A stretch of 64,000 nucleotides of DNA from Chrysoperla carnea (GCF_905475395.1 NC_058339.1:90034520-90098519); one strand, 5' to 3'; counted from the stretch's first letter, positions 36,628 through 49,410 are shown. The notes: generated by a model from the sequence alone, not told the origin. A program made the numbers and translations.

Positions 36628-37104
36628 CACAACGCATTGAAGTACGGAAAATTCACAACAAAAATCGTGAAAATGTCGCGAACACGATTCCTAAACTTCG
36701 TACTGGTTTTGAGTGCCTTCTCCCACAGCTATAGTGAAATTAATTGATAAACTCGAACGTCTTAGACAATTTAGTGAAGCAAATTTTCCAACTCGTGCCC
36801 GTTCCGATAGCTCAACTGAAAATATCGCAGATGTATAGCTGTTCCTAGTTTGCCCATTTCGAGATGATTATAGGATTTGGACCTATCCACAGCCACTTTG
36901 CACCGTATTTTGTAAAAAATTTTCCTTCGATTACATGCTTATAAGGTGCAGTTGACACAAGACTTGAAGCCGTTAGACCATGTAAGACGCCCGCGCCGTA
37001 CCTTCACTGATTAAGTATTGGAAATGCATGATTTCCCAAACAAAATTATTCTGAGTGATGAGACTCATTTTCACCTGCCTGGATACGTGAATGAGACGTG
37101 GATA
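36628..37104 (+). pseudogene. Tc1/mariner-superfamily DDE transposase remnant
   Basis: The frame is broken several times, but the order of motifs is clear. First comes TQRIEVRKIHNKNRENV, then (shifted) TAIVKLIDKLERLRQFSE with RARSDSSTENIADV, matching the helix-turn-helix and the R.(V/S)RT.ENI(A)XV region. Next come HAYKVQLTQDLKPLDHVRR and RTFTD, then MHDFPNKIILSDETHFHLPG, which holds the first catalytic Asp in the (I/L)SDE.HFHL motif. The sequence ends soon after GYVNETW, so the second and third acidic residues are missing. Stops and frameshifts show it is dead. Confidence 0.75.
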
Positions 37105-38160
37105 TTTTTTTAAGCTGAAATTTTCCTTAACTTACTTTTTTAGTCGCCGAACAAAGAAAGGGGTGATATAAGTGTGACCGCTATGTATGCCTGTCTGTGT
37201 GTCTGCCAGTGGCATCGTAAGGCCTGAACGGATGAACCGATTTGAATTTTTTGTTTCGTTTGAAAGGTAATTTAATGGGAAGTGTTCTTAGATACGTTTC
37301 AAGTGCGAGTTTAGGATTCCGTACTCGAAAAATTAATCAGCGATTTTTAAAATTTTGCATATTTCACTTGTTAGGGTTTTTATTTCTTTATAAAAAAATG
37401 ACATTATTGGAAATATGATCCGGTTTGATCTGAAACAATCAAAATCGATTTAACGGGTAAAATAAACTTTGGAAATGCAAAGTATACGATGAATTTGTAC
37501 TGGAAACTTAAATAAAATTAGAATGTGTGACAATTAGTAACCGGTAAACAATTACATCCGTAAGACTTCCGATATAGTTATAGTCGTGTGGCCGTAACGT
37601 GCACGCATACAACACTCAATTCATCATGCAATTCTTTTCAATTCGATAATCACATGTAGATTATTATATAAAATTATATTTCAATTTATTCATGATATAG
37701 GATGTTATGAAAAATTATGTTTTTAACAATCTGGCAGTACACTCTAAATTGTTTTTAAATAGAAATAAAAAATTTTATCTCTAAATTAATTAAATAAATT
37801 TAGATAGCATCTAAAATCACTAGTAACAAGATTTATGTAATTATTTATAATTACTTATAGTTATGAATATTCGTCGTTTGACCTTTTCGAGACTGATTAC
37901 TGTCGTTTGACTGATCGATTCTGTTAGAACTTGAGAAAATGAGACGAAATTTAAGAGTAAAATTTTTCGAAATATACCATAATCCTGTATTGTTATATGT
38001 TCAAAACGCAAACTATAAAAGCTCAAATTCATAAATTCAACACCGTAAGGAGTATTAAAAAATTACCTGCTTATAAAGGGAATTCATATACACGATTTAA
38101 AGCTGATCCTAAGAAAACGTGATTTTTTGGGAAGGCCGCATTTGATAACCTTGGAGTTGC
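37105..38160. other. Gene-free stretch with a repeat-like block
   Basis: Positions 37140-37370 (GCCGAACAAAGAAAGG, GTGACCGCTATGTATG, TGAACGGATGAACCGATTTG) look like a dispersed insect repeat and begin where the transposase remnant breaks off. I found no second copy in this window. The remainder is AT-rich and unremarkable. Confidence 0.4.
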
Positions 38161-38400
38161 AATCCGCCAACTCGCGACATAATAATTTGTACTAATTAAA
38201 TCAAGAAGCGGTCCCGATTTCAGTAGTTCCAATTTAGGCTACCAGATGGTAATACTTGTTGCACTTACCATTTTTAAAGGCAAATCAAAATATTCAAATT
38301 GAAAGCATATAAATCCCGCCAACTGGCGATCAAAATTCGTACTAATTAAAATAAGAAATGAATCACTTTTTCAGTAGTCCCAATTTAGACCACAAGGTTA
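38161..38400. repeat. Two-unit direct repeat, about 150-bp spacing
   Basis: CCGCCAACTCGCGA..TTGTACTAATTAAA..TCAGTAGTTCCAATTTAG at 38168-38237 recurs as CCGCCAACTGGCGA..TCGTACTAATTAAA..TCAGTAGTCCCAATTTAG at 38317-38390. Confidence 0.65.
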
Positions 38401-38485
38401 CTTACCATTTGAATTTATCAATCCAGCTAGACAGCTGAAGTTTTGAAGATGCTGAAATCCAAAATGGTCGCCATTCAAATAAAAA

Positions 38486-39050
38486 ACAAGTGAAAACAAA
38501 CAATTGACTGAGTTAATTGTTGAAATACCATGTATAGTCAGTGTTGATTTCTTTATCACATTACACATACAAACATGTAACACATACATAACTGATAATC
38601 AAGTATAGTACATATTATAAAATTTCCGTCTAATTGGCGCCCTCACGGGTAAACAGTGATGTTTACGAAAAAATGTTTCAAACAAAAGTTGTTTAATTTT
38701 TGATAAGGAACATTTTTAACATTTAAACTTTTGTTCTATCTCTAACGGTTTACAAGATGGGTCCTACGGACCCAAGACCCAATTGACCTATGATGCTCAT
38801 TTACGAACTTGACCTCACTTTTTACGTCCTGAGTACGCTGTAAAAATTTCAGCTCGATATCTTTTTTTTTTTTGTGAGTTATCGTGTCCACAGACGGACG
38901 GACGGACGGACAACCGGAAATGGACTAATTAGGTGATTTTATGAACACCTATGACAAAATTTTTTTCCTAGTATCATTATTATTAAGCGTTGCAAACTTG
39001 GGACTAAACATAATATACTATGTATATTTCATATATACATGGTATAAAAA
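38486..39050 (+). repeat. Family A element, copy 5
   Basis: Full-length copy from ACAAGTGAAAACAAAC to CATGGTATAAAAA, and one of the best preserved. Near its right end an ATG opens a hydrophobic frame (MNTYDKIFFLVSLLLS...) that stays open through the element and into flanking DNA, 65 codons in all. Confidence 0.9.
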
Positions 39051-39647
39051 TCGATCATACTGCTACATTTTGTTTGATGGCACGGAACTCTTAGTGTGCA
39101 AGTCTGACTCGCTGCTTCTCAGTTTTATTTTGGATTAAAACCTGTTTTTCTAGTAACTTAAATCTTCATGACGTTTTATCGTAGACACTCTGTATACAGT
39201 GTTTATCCACATATCAAGTACCTTCTATGAATTAGTGTAAGGTGTCTAATAACATGTATAAATTCATATTCATATAAAAGGGTTCGTTCGTTTCTTGTCC
39301 TAAATATTTCCCCCAATAAATATTTTTTGAGTACCTAAAATGCAAATGAAGTTTGTACACATAATAATTATGATCATATTCAATAGCTAGCCGGTTATTT
39401 TCGAATTGAATACCTTTATCAAATCGTGTGTGTATTATAAAGTACGCACCCTCTGCTATCCTGCTTGCTCCCTCAACCCTGTCCAGTTCATGTATTTTAG
39501 TATTTTAAGGGTAGATTATTATTATTATTGTAATAATCATTTCATTGCTCATTTTTTATTTTGGGTAAACTTTAAATACTTATTTTTAACCCTCTATAAA
39601 AAATTAAATTATTTATGGTATTAAATTCATTTGAATTGGTGTACCTA
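39051..39647. other. Gene-free stretch
   Basis: No gene or repeat recognised. ATT-rich at 39515-39530. A 72-codon plus frame at 39406-39624 has no family feature. Confidence 0.4.
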
Positions 39648-39917
39648 CCCTGGTGGAAAAATAATTTGAAGAAAGAATAAGTCTTAATAAGGTTTAGAAA
39701 ACTCTGAAAAAGTATTAGAAACTATGAAAAAGTCTTAAGAACTCTGAATAACTCTGAATTTTTCAACGTTTTTGGACTAGTCTGAATAACTCTGAATTAG
39801 ACTAGTCAAAAAAGGTTAAGTAATTCTTAAGACTTTTTCAGAGTTTCCAAGACTTTTTCAGAGTTTTCTAAGATTTATTAAGACTTATTTTTTCTTAAAA
39901 TATTTTTTTACCAAGGT
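39648..39917. repeat. Foldback with AGTCTT / AACTCTGAA sub-repeats
   Basis: CCTGGTGGAAAAATAATTTG, AATAAGTCTTAATAA and GAAAACTCTGAAAAAGT at the left mirror ACTTTTTCAGAGTTTTC, TTATTAAGACTTATT and TTTTTTACCAAGG at the right. Each arm contains two or three copies of an AAAAAGTCTT..AACTCTGAA word. Confidence 0.8.
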
Positions 39918-40841
39918 ATGTAAAAAAGTTCTTAAGATTTATTTTTTTTGTTTATCAATAATTTCTTACTGAAAATTGATCCAAAATTTTGGGAGTTTAT
40001 TTTAATCTTCGAAAAAAAATTTCCTAAGGAATCCAATAAAAGTAGTGTGTTTTTCTACAAAGACCATTTTTGTTCAAATTGAATGAACAACCGCACAAAA
40101 ACCTAGATTTTTGCCATTAAAATTATTGTCTAAACTATTCGGTTTACAAAAAAAGATTATAAAGAATAATTTTCTAATTTGAAGCGTTCATCTAATGTTT
40201 GTCAGTTTTGAAACAGAAACTAACATTTTTCTCGATTAAATTTATTTATATAGTTTCAAGCATATGACAACTTAAAAAAAGCATCCTGTACTTATACCAT
40301 ACCTCATACGAGTGAGGTTTCAAAAAAATTTTTGGAAAAATTTTATAGAGGGTGGACCATTTTAATATATGAATCTGAATATTAAGCCAGAGGCGCCATC
40401 CTATTAAAAAATGATCTCAACTAAAATTGTAGAGTTTGATGGGACATCATGTTCTGACATCAGATTTTATCTAGTTCTTCGGGTTTCTTTAAGGATGTAT
40501 GAGCATATGACAACAATGTTTGATTTAAAGGCTCAAAATTTGTTTGTAGGTAGTCTTTTACTCAAAGAATATGTGGTTAAAATTTCAGCTTAGGTAACCG
40601 TGCAAATTTTTAAGAAAAAAGTCATTAAAAATCGATATAAAATACATTGGCTCTTATGGAGGAAACTCAAAAAACGACATATTTTGGAAGTTTTTGATAA
40701 TTTTCATTTGGAATGAATGAAAACAAATTTAAAAAAAACTTTTTAATAGAAAGTAAACATATTAGCAATGAATTAGAAAAGAAAAAAACTAAGTGTCACC
40801 GTCCATATAAGGGATGTAAGAGCAGGGTAGATTAAGGGTTG
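39918..40841. other. Gene-free, repeat debris
   Basis: About 39990-40290 is a diverged minus-strand copy of the repeat at 4895-5390 and 61245-61370 (TCGATTAAATT..TTTCAAGCATATG.CAACTT). A small hairpin CCTCATACGAGTGAGG lies at 40301-40316. No gene seen. Confidence 0.4.
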
Positions 40842-41108
40842 AAATTATTTTTATCTTATTTTCAACTTTGATGATGAATTTTGTTATAACTTCATGAATG
40901 TAGACGAAAAATAAGAATAAAATTTTTCGATATGTGATAATTATTAATTTTCGATATTTTGAAAATTAAGCCAGATATCGAAATTAATTAATAATATTAT
41001 TCTTACTTTTCGCCTTATATCGTCAAGTAACAATATAAATTTATCATCAAAATTGAAAATATCTATTTTTAAATTTGTGCCCCCACTACCATGCTCATAC
41101 ATCCTTAA
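40842..41108 (+). repeat. Palindromic TTTCGATATC repeat, copy 2
   Basis: Matches copies at 18715-19105 and 62715-63115. It contains GGGTTGAAATTATTT, a TTTTCGATAT/ATATCGAAA fold and the CCACTACCATGCTCATACAT terminus. It is followed at 41113 by a fragment of the GGTAAGAGATAG repeat seen in Ocrl intron 4. Confidence 0.65.
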
Positions 41109-41299
41109 TAGCCAATATAGATCTTAAATGGTAAGAGATAGGATAACACTTTAAATTAGAAGGTTGATCCTCATAAAAAAACTCACATTATTCATCTAAA
41201 CCATTTTTTCGAAAATCGTCAGCTATCGGAGGAAATGCGACTTAAAAATATGTCATATGTCAATTTCCCATTGCTTCTATCTGGATCCGTATTTGCATA

Positions 41300-41745
41300 T
41301 AGTATACTAGCTGGGAACTACCCGCTTTGCTGGGCAACATCCCCACTTGCACCCCTCCCTCCACATTTCCTTGCGTTGGATAACAGCTTTGTAATGTACA
41401 CGTCATGCTCTTTTATTTGATACCCCACTTAGGTATATTTGTAAATATTCGATATTTCCTTCCCACTTTCTCGCTACACCTTTCTACCCTCCGAAGGTTA
41501 AAGAAATTTCTAAATGTAATTTAAAACATTCTGACCAAGTTTTGAACTATTAAAAGCCATAATTGAAAAATATGAATTTTTTATTCATGAACACCCCCGC
41601 AACCCCCTTGTGGGTGGAATTTCGTAAAATCCGTTCTTAGCTGACCTCTACTTGGCAAAAGGAATATTCCTGCCAAATTTCAAGTCTCTAGGTCTTATAG
41701 TTCCAGAGATATCGTGATGAGTGACTATCTATATCTATAGAAAGT
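41300..41745 (+). repeat. Retroelement-like tail (ACTAGCTGGGAACTACCCGC)
   Basis: It starts TACTAGCTGGGAACTACCCG and ends in CCAAATTTCAAGTCTCTAGG, then TTATAGTTCCAGAGATATCG and TGATGAGTGA. These blocks resemble 3' tails of RTE-like non-LTR elements that are widespread in insects. No reverse transcriptase is attached. The class rests on memory of such motifs and needs a repeat-library search. Confidence 0.5.
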
Positions 41746-42770
41746 CTCCTATATATTTATAGAAGATGAGATGTCGCCATAGTAACCAATCTTAAAACAT
41801 ATTTATGACATATTCAAAATATGTCATAAAAATTTTTACAAAATTTATCCAATTTTTTTTTTATAATTTAATAATAAAAACAATCCATAAAAAAATTTTA
41901 GAATGTCTGAAAAACTAAAAAACTATGACTGTAAAATTTCATGTCAAGCTATCCCAGCTGATGGTAAAATTCAGTCCATTAATAAATACATAATCTCTAA
42001 TTGTTTAAAAGCGAACGAAATTTTGCAAGAACTTAAAATAACTTTCGTTTGGAACTTACGATCTCAATAGATATCAGTATATACAAGGTGTTTATATCTC
42101 TTCCTTTTTTAGGTCGTTGTATGTGTTTATGTGATGACAGATCAGTTTTTCAAGTTGCGCTTTGGATTCAAACAGCTGCCATGTTTTTAATAGTCTATAC
42201 ATATTTGTTATTTATATTCTTGCAAGTCGATGAATAGATCTGGGCTGTGGCATTTCATTTCATTCGCTGTATTCGGATCTGTTTTGAAGTGTGTTTTTGT
42301 GTTTGTAAGCATATATAAATATTTGTGAATAAATTTTTTTTCCTTGTTGTAAAGATATTTATATTTATATTCGGTGTTTATGTCATTGCGATATCGTTTC
42401 CCAATCGACAACTGCTCCATATCGTATGAATAATGTAATATATCTAGATTTATGTTGCTTCAAACTATGAATATATGCCTCTTTCTATTTACTTTTTGTA
42501 TTGCCTTCTACCATTTATATTCGATATTCACCATCTTTGAATAGATATCTCCTCGAAAATATATCTTATATTTGTGTTATATTTGAGTTATTTTTATATA
42601 TATTTTTTTTGTAATCTACTGAATGACGTGTCGTTTTACAAATAAAGGACTTCAAGAATTATATTTAGAATTTCAGATTCGAAAATTTGTCATTAGGCGA
42701 ATTTTCTTAAAAAAAGCAGTAACACAATTAACCATACTTTTATTTAACTATGTCACCATAGCGGCTATAG

Positions 42771-43148
42771 CACAAGCCCATGCTGAAATTTTTCGGTTAA
42801 AATGACCGCCACGAAACATGTTGAAAAAATGCTCCTATATGAAAAACTAAGTTTAAGCACTGGGGCGTCAATTTTGCGCGCTACAGGTGTGTACAGGTGA
42901 AGATATGGATGTCACATCCATTAGTATCTCACCCCTGCATCAGTCATTTATGTTATTCGCTTCGAATACTTATGTAGCGATAGTATGCAGCAACGCCGTA
43001 TATATTTGCTTGTGCAGGGGTCAGATACCAAGGAATGTGACATGCATATTTTCACCTGTACGGCGCAAAACTGACGCCATGGTGCTTACACTTACTTTTA
43101 CTTCCTGGTGTGTCATTTCACCCGAAAAATTTCAGCATGGGCTTGTGG
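42771..43148. repeat. Foldback repeat, family D copy 2 (complete)
   Basis: The best copy of family D: CACAAGCCCATGCTGAAATT at the left mirrors AATTTCAGCATGGGCTTGTG at the right. The arms extend about 170 bp each through GGCGTCAATTTTGCGC/GCGCAAAACTGACGCC and CAGGTGAA/TTCACCTG. The 111-codon plus frame here is an artefact of the repeat. Confidence 0.85.
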
Positions 43149-43226
43149 TTTATATGAATTTTGAATGGCCCGATATGGCCATAATGGTCCAAATGCTGAG
43201 CTTTTCAACAATTTTTCACTAGGTAA

Positions 43227-43541
43227 TAGACTACAAGCCCAAGCTAAAATTTTTTGAGTGAAATAACCTACTATGAATCATGTTGAAAAAGGTGCTCCTA
43301 TACCTAAAAGTAAGTTTAAGCACCATGTCGTCAGTTTTGCGCGATACACTTGAGTACAGATGAGAATATGAATGTCACACCCCTTGGTGTCTCACCCCTG
43401 CACCGGCGAATATGTAGGTACGACGTTGCTGGATGCCAACTCTGCATAAGTATTCGAAGCGAGTTACATAAATGCCGTACATGGAACAGAGGTTTTAAAA
43501 ATGCTGGAATTGAACCACGTAGTTTATGGACGCTTCCAATA
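43227..43541 (+). repeat. Family D half-copy plus MITE end
   Basis: 43227-43484 is the left half of family D (GACTACAAGCCCAAGC to AATGCCGTACAT) without its mirror. 43497-43541 (GAATTGAACCACGTAGTTTA, TGGACGCTTCC) is the right end of the MITE found in Ocrl intron 5. The two are directly joined. Confidence 0.65.
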
Positions 43542-43810
43542 ATCATATACAAAAATGCATGTACCTTACTGGCAAAGAGATGATAACCTAGTTGAAGTAC
43601 ACTCTGTAATTTTGTCAGGATACGACATTATAATTTCCTGTGTTGTATCGGAATGTTGAAAATAAAGAAAGCAAACACATATTGATGTCGGGGAATAATT
43701 ATAGTTTATTCAAAAATACCTTCAACATTCCAAAAAAATAATTTGATCTGTATATAATGGTTTGTCTTGCTATTTAGTGATTGTAGATTTGAACATTAAA
43801 ACTACTATAA

Positions 43811-44406
43811 ACAAGTGAAAAGAAACAATTGACTGAGTTAATTGTTGAAATACCATGCATAGTCAGTGTTGATTTCTTTATCACATAACACATACAAAAA
43901 TGTATAGACAGTGTTGATGCGCAATCGTTTGTTTTTTTGACGTCACGTAAATAACAAAAGATATTCACTTTTAAATAGACACACACACAACTGATATTCC
44001 TATATTATTAATACATACTATAAAATTTGCACCTAATTAACGCCCTCGTGGGTAAACAGTGATGTTTAAAAAAAAATGTTTAAAACAAAAGTTTTTTATT
44101 TTTTTATAAGAAACATTTTTTACATTTAAACTTTTGTTCTATCTCTAACGGTTTACAAGATGGGTCCTACGAACCCAAAACCCAATTGACCTATGATGCT
44201 CATTTACGAACTTGACCTCACTTTTTACGTCCTGAGTACGCTGTAAAAATTTCAGTTCGATATCTTTTTTCGTTTTTGAGTTATCGTGTCAGATCGTGTC
44301 ACAGCTATCATAAAATTTTTTTCCTAGCATCATTATTTTTAAGCGTTACAAACTTGGGACTAAACTTAATATACTATGTATATTTCATATATGCATGGTA
44401 TAAAAA
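43811..44406 (+). repeat. Family A element, copy 6 (long subfamily)
   Basis: Carries the extra block GATGCGCAATCGTTTG..TTGACGTCACGTAAATAAC also seen in copy 9 and in the left piece of copy 10. It lacks most of the GGAC run and the usual ATG of the hydrophobic frame. Ends CATGGTATAAAAA. Confidence 0.85.
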
Positions 44407-45036
44407 GATAGTTTAACCAAACTTAATTTGATGAAATGACTCGTTTAACTGAGCTGAGCATTCAATGGGCGTTCGCAATAAAGTGCTATTAAAGGTGCCA
44501 TTACTGTCTTTCAGTTTAGTATGGCTCACGTCGGCTACACGCCATTGATTTTACATTTACTATAAAGATAATCTGCTGTAAGCCACTGTCAAATTACGAT
44601 GCCCATAATTTTTTTTGGTCTTAAATTCAATTAATATTTTGGGTTAAATTTACATTTAGACTTGGATTAGTTAGTTAGATCTTGAGGCTAGATTTAGGTT
44701 GTTAAGTACGATATGGGATAATCCTTAGATCATATATTTTACTAGATACGCCCAACATATACCAAGTATATACATTTTTGCTGCACAGAGAAGATTAACC
44801 AAGACAGCAATACAATATTCAAACAGCTGATAGAGAAACACAATAACATAGCATGGTATTCAATGCGCATGATCGCCGTATTGACGGAAGTCAGCTGCTT
44901 CAATAGTTACTGTTTGTTTAACTAATTTTGTATAAAAGTTCTCAAAAAAAAAGGTCAGATCTTGTTTCATTTGCAAGGAGTATTTTAAAGTAGACTTGTA
45001 TCAGAGGTTAGTAAATTTTAATTATTAAATAATAAT
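44407..45036. other. Gene-free stretch
   Basis: No gene or known element recognised. Confidence 0.4.
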
Positions 45037-45408
45037 ATCTGGATGACCGAGCTTTGCTCGGTATTCTTAAAAAGACACAAATTTTTCCACTAATAGAAGA
45101 TCGTTTTAAATGTCTCCACACAAATACCAATTTGAATGTCCCGGTAATGTATTTTATTTCATTAACTACGATATACACCAATAGATGTCAGGAAGAGTTA
45201 TAATTTGCATTGTATTTCATTAACTACGATATACACCAATAGATGTCAGGAAGAGTCATATTTTGCGATGTATGTTTCAGTTTTTCATGAAAAAACGAAT
45301 AAAACGACGTTTTTTTAAAATGAAACCTTGTTATATCGACTTATCGCCCCAAAAAACTCCTACATACTCATTTTCATGAAAATCGTTGGAGCCATTTCCA
45401 AGATCGTT

Positions 45409-45454
<46 letters not shown>
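45037..45454 (+). repeat. Second copy of the GAGCTTTGCTCGGTATT element, ending in (TA)n
   Basis: Starts CTGGATGACCGAGCTTTGCT. It contains two tandem copies of ATTTCATTAACTACGATATA followed by CACCAATAGATGTCAGGAAG (45149-45210 and 45211-45262), and ends in a TA run (45412-45454). The related front part is at 15415. The 81-codon frame crossing the TA run is not a gene. Confidence 0.65.
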
Positions 45455-45456
<2 letters not shown>

Positions 45457-46207
45457 AATTGCTCGTTTAAATATATAAGATTTTACAAAGAAAACGATCA
45501 GCTGGGTGACCTAATAAAAAGTTCATTTATTCAAAATTTAATATTGATTCTCTTACAATGCTTTCTAACATAAATCTTATATCACCTGACTCATTAGTTG
45601 CGTTCAACCGAAGTGAGCCATACTGAGGGGACAGATGATACTGACACCGCATGGGGGTGCTGGAATTATCACCTTTTTTAAAAAGCACAGTAAATACATA
45701 AAGATCAGAATTAGACAGCTCTTAGTGTACAAGGATACCATACAACTTTTGATTTTGATTTTCGGAGCAAAAACAATATGCTAAAAGTAATAATTTGTTG
45801 TTTTTTCTGAATAACCTCTAGATTATAATGACTCTGTAACATTCGTGTAACGAATAGAAGATATATTACTGGTATTGAGAGTTTGCTGCCATAGTAAGTA
45901 AGTATATAGCAGCAACAGTACAGAACTCCTCGCGCGTTTCGTATCATTTCGTCGACGATATGTTGTGTCCTTTGGGACGAACAGATTTTGTTAATATTTC
46001 ATATATCATATCATTCTTATATACTTACGATACGATACTGAAACTTATATCGAATATACGATATTTTTTTATTTTATATTTTTAAATTTTCCTCGTAAAT
46101 TCATTTTAAAATAAAATTACAAAAAGAAAATTTCTTTTTCGATGAGATTTCCGGAAATTCAAAATAAAATTGGTTATACAGATTTTAGTACGTATATAAC
46201 TAATTTG

Positions 46208-46338
46208 TATACCATGCATATATGAAATATACATAGTATATTAAGTTTAGTTCCAAGTTTGCAACGCTTAAAAATAATGATGCTAGGAAAAACATTTTGT
46301 CATAGGTGTTCATAAAATCACCTAATTAGTCCATTTCA
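46208..46338 (-). repeat. Family A element, copy 7 (end fragment)
   Basis: Only the terminal 131 bases, TATACCATGCATATATGAAA to AATTAGTCCATTTC. On the minus strand the hydrophobic frame (MNTYDKMFFLASLF...) is intact. Confidence 0.85.
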
Positions 46339-48336
46339 ACTACAACACTTTTAAAATTCCATCATATAGTTACATATTTTATATGTAATATGGCCTATTT
46401 CAAAACTTCCAAATGAATAACTTTGTAGGAAAATATTTTTTAACTTTGTATGTATAAGTGATTTTATATTTTTCGCGAATAGAAATGATTTTACATAATC
46501 GCGAATAGTGGTTTCACCGTCCAATTAGCACGAGATATAGGCATTTATGTGCCTTATTTTTGGATTCGAGCTCGACGAAAATGCGGTGCTGATTTTTGAC
46601 TGAAATGCGGGAAGGTTTTCGAGTGAATTGCATGGATAATTGGTAGCCATAATTGAGAAAATGAGACATTGTGAACGCAAATGTTTTCAAGTGAAATACT
46701 TCTACAATTTTTCTGAGAACCTCAACGAACATGGGTTTGTATGGTGGACAGTTACCAAACCTTCTAAAGAAATAAAACGGAATATATTTGACAAAAATAA
46801 TTTATATTATTATTATAATAATTAATTACAAGTGACAATTAATTATTTAACGAAACATTTCTGAAACACACTCAAACACAAACAATATTAAAAAATATTT
46901 AAAAAAAAAAAGCAAATTGAGCTATTTATTTTAGATTGTCTTGCTCAAAAGGGATTACTATACGCGGGAGATGATCTTGTTTAAATCAAATTCCGTATAG
47001 GTATTGTATAATCGAGAAACCAATTCCTTTCCTAATAAACTTTCGAAAAGAAAAGAATAGTAAATCATTTTCTTTAGATATACTTGGAAACATTCTTGAT
47101 TTTACAGTGCTTTTTCATTTTGGTTAAATTAATTGCATTAGTTTAATAGCTTTTTTGGAATGATCTATTTCTGACATGACTTCTGTCTCGACAGAGTCCA
47201 CTCCCGCCTTTGTATATTATTGGCTCTTCGATAAAATAATCATAAATTTCTTCATCTTCTTTACAAAACATACATTTTAAAACCTTAACAGAAAAAAAAG
47301 AAGTTTTAAGTCTTTTTTTTATGAATATTAGTGTAATAAGGGTTTTCCATCAAGTTTCCGAACTTTAAACAATTTTGTGTAGCATAATGTTCCAGCTAAA
47401 TAACAAATTTTGAACTTTATCAAAAAGAATGTTGCCGGTGTTGGCCGGTGTGTTGGAATTATCCAGGGAGGGGAGGGGGTTGTTTAAACATTTATTTATT
47501 TAAAAAGTGTGCGATATACTTTTTTCAAAAAACGTCAAATTTTTCAGTTATTTGACGTTAAATACTCTGAATTTCAATTGGCAATAGCTTGGGGAGTATT
47601 GACTTTTCGAAATATGCTTGAAGGGCACTTTAAATACCATTTATCACTCTATCGATTCCAGTTGTCATTTTCAATATATATCGGTCCACTCCCTGGAAAA
47701 AAGTGTAACTCAACTCCCCATATAACTTTTGATCAAGATGGAGAAAGATTTCGTCTTTTTTCCTCCTCGTATAAGTACTGAAGTATATAGTGCCCGATCT
47801 ATTTGTAGCACTAACCAGTGAAATTAAAGTTAGAACACTCTTAATGGAAACCCAATACTTACAGAGTGTGCCACAATACCTTATATGCTTTAAACATAAA
47901 TGAACATACCCACCACAACAAAGTAACCAATAAAATTGAATTGAATATAAAACGTACTTGTTCTTCTTCCAAACAGAATTCAAAATCTCTAAAGAAATCT
48001 GTTATTGCCGTAATAAACATAATCTTAGGCAATAATTATTATCCGTTGTACACATATTTCAAAATTACCTCCTGTCACAACACACAGATAATCAAAATAA
48101 CAATCAATGCTAAAACTCTGGCGCGTAGTACATTAAAAAATTTGAATTTATTAGATGGATTTTTTTATGGGTCTCAAAAATATGAGAATTGTTTGATAAC
48201 TTGTAAAGAAAACTATTAATTTTGAAATATAATTAATATTTTTTTTTCTTTCTGATTATTTTTAGTTACCATGACGAAATTTCTGCCTGTACGCGTTATT
48301 TCTACGGAAATTAAAAAAAAATCAGTCACTATTTTT
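46339..48336. other. Gene-free stretch
   Basis: Open frames of 90-117 codons on both strands at 47509-48219 overlap one another. They have AT-driven composition and no family motif, so I do not call a gene. No repeat partner was found. Confidence 0.4.
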
Positions 48337-48616
48337 AACCGACTTCAAACAAAAACGGAGGAGGTTTGTTACCTCAGAACTATTGACTGGGTGAACCGAT
48401 TTTGATGATTCTTTATCTGTTTGAAAGCTGATGCTTCTCGTGTGGTCCCAAATAATACCAAAATGAAATGGGACCAAACGGGAAGCACCAGCTTTCAAAC
48501 AGATAAAGAATCATCAATGTCGGTTCACCCAGTCAAAAGTTCTGAGGTAACAAACATTAAAAAAAAAAAAATACAGTCGAATTGATAACCTCCTCCGTTT
48601 TTATTTGAAGTCGGTT
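48337..48616. repeat. Palindromic pair of family C repeats
   Basis: The left half starts AACCGACTTCAAACAAAAAC and the right half ends in its mirror, GTTTTTATTTGAAGTCGGTT. ACTGGGTGAACCGATTTTGA, GATAAAGAATCATCAA and GAAAGCTG words pair across a short centre at about 48465. The fold covers nearly the whole 280 bp. Confidence 0.85.
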
Positions 48617-49410
48617 AAAAAATACAAAAATATCGATTCATTGAAAAAAATTTTCTTCTGAATATTTTTTCCATTTTTTTGAAGTCAAACTTTCAGTTTC
48701 ATTCTTTCAGTTTTCGTCACTAATCTTTGATTTGTATTTTTATGAAAAGTAAAGTACTCTATGGACTAATTTGTTCACATTTATTTTGGGTAAATCTTTA
48801 TAAAGTTTCCTCTCTTTATCATGTCATTAAATTAAACGAAACAATTAAACTCACTCATCGCAACAGGCGGCAAAACACAAAAGGGATATTAGCATAATAC
48901 ACATGCAACCTTAAATCACATAACACTTATCCCAAAACAAATTACCCTCTCGAAATTCAGTTCTTAAAACCCTCTCCTAGAAAATTATGATAAAATGATT
49001 TTTATCTACAATCATCTAATTGAAAACACACGATACATGGCACGTGCATGTCAATATCTACTTCTCTCGTGTACGTTCGAACGGGGTTTTATAATCGAAT
49101 CAGATCACATTTGTAATCATGGAAATATTATTGAAAATCGAACAACAAGTTACACTACAAGTTATATAATAATTTAAGAGAGGGCAATACTCTCATTATA
49201 GGTCCGAAGCCATGCGTGATATTTGACAATCATTTCTGAAGAATCTTTACCAATTTTTCCATAACCGAGAATTCCTTTTTTAAGGAAGCTAAAAAATTTT
49301 CAATTGCTCGTTAAGCATTAAATGCTAGCATATCTATGATTATTATGAGCCTCGGGCAAAATCATTTACTAAATACGACCTTGTCACAGTCTCGCAAAAA
49401 AAAAAAACCG

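Noticed and set aside
42887..43222. 111-codon plus frame
   Set aside because: It lies entirely inside the palindromic family D repeat, and related copies are broken in the same frame.
44518..45624. Possible 1.1-kb element bounded by AGTATGGCTCACGTCGG and its inverse
   Set aside because: The 17-bp pair with one mismatch is suggestive, but flanks diverge, no target duplication is seen, and the interval contains an unrelated repeat and microsatellite.
47509..48219. Overlapping frames of 90-117 codons on both strands
   Set aside because: They overlap each other, have AT-driven composition, no motif and no consistent start or splice context.
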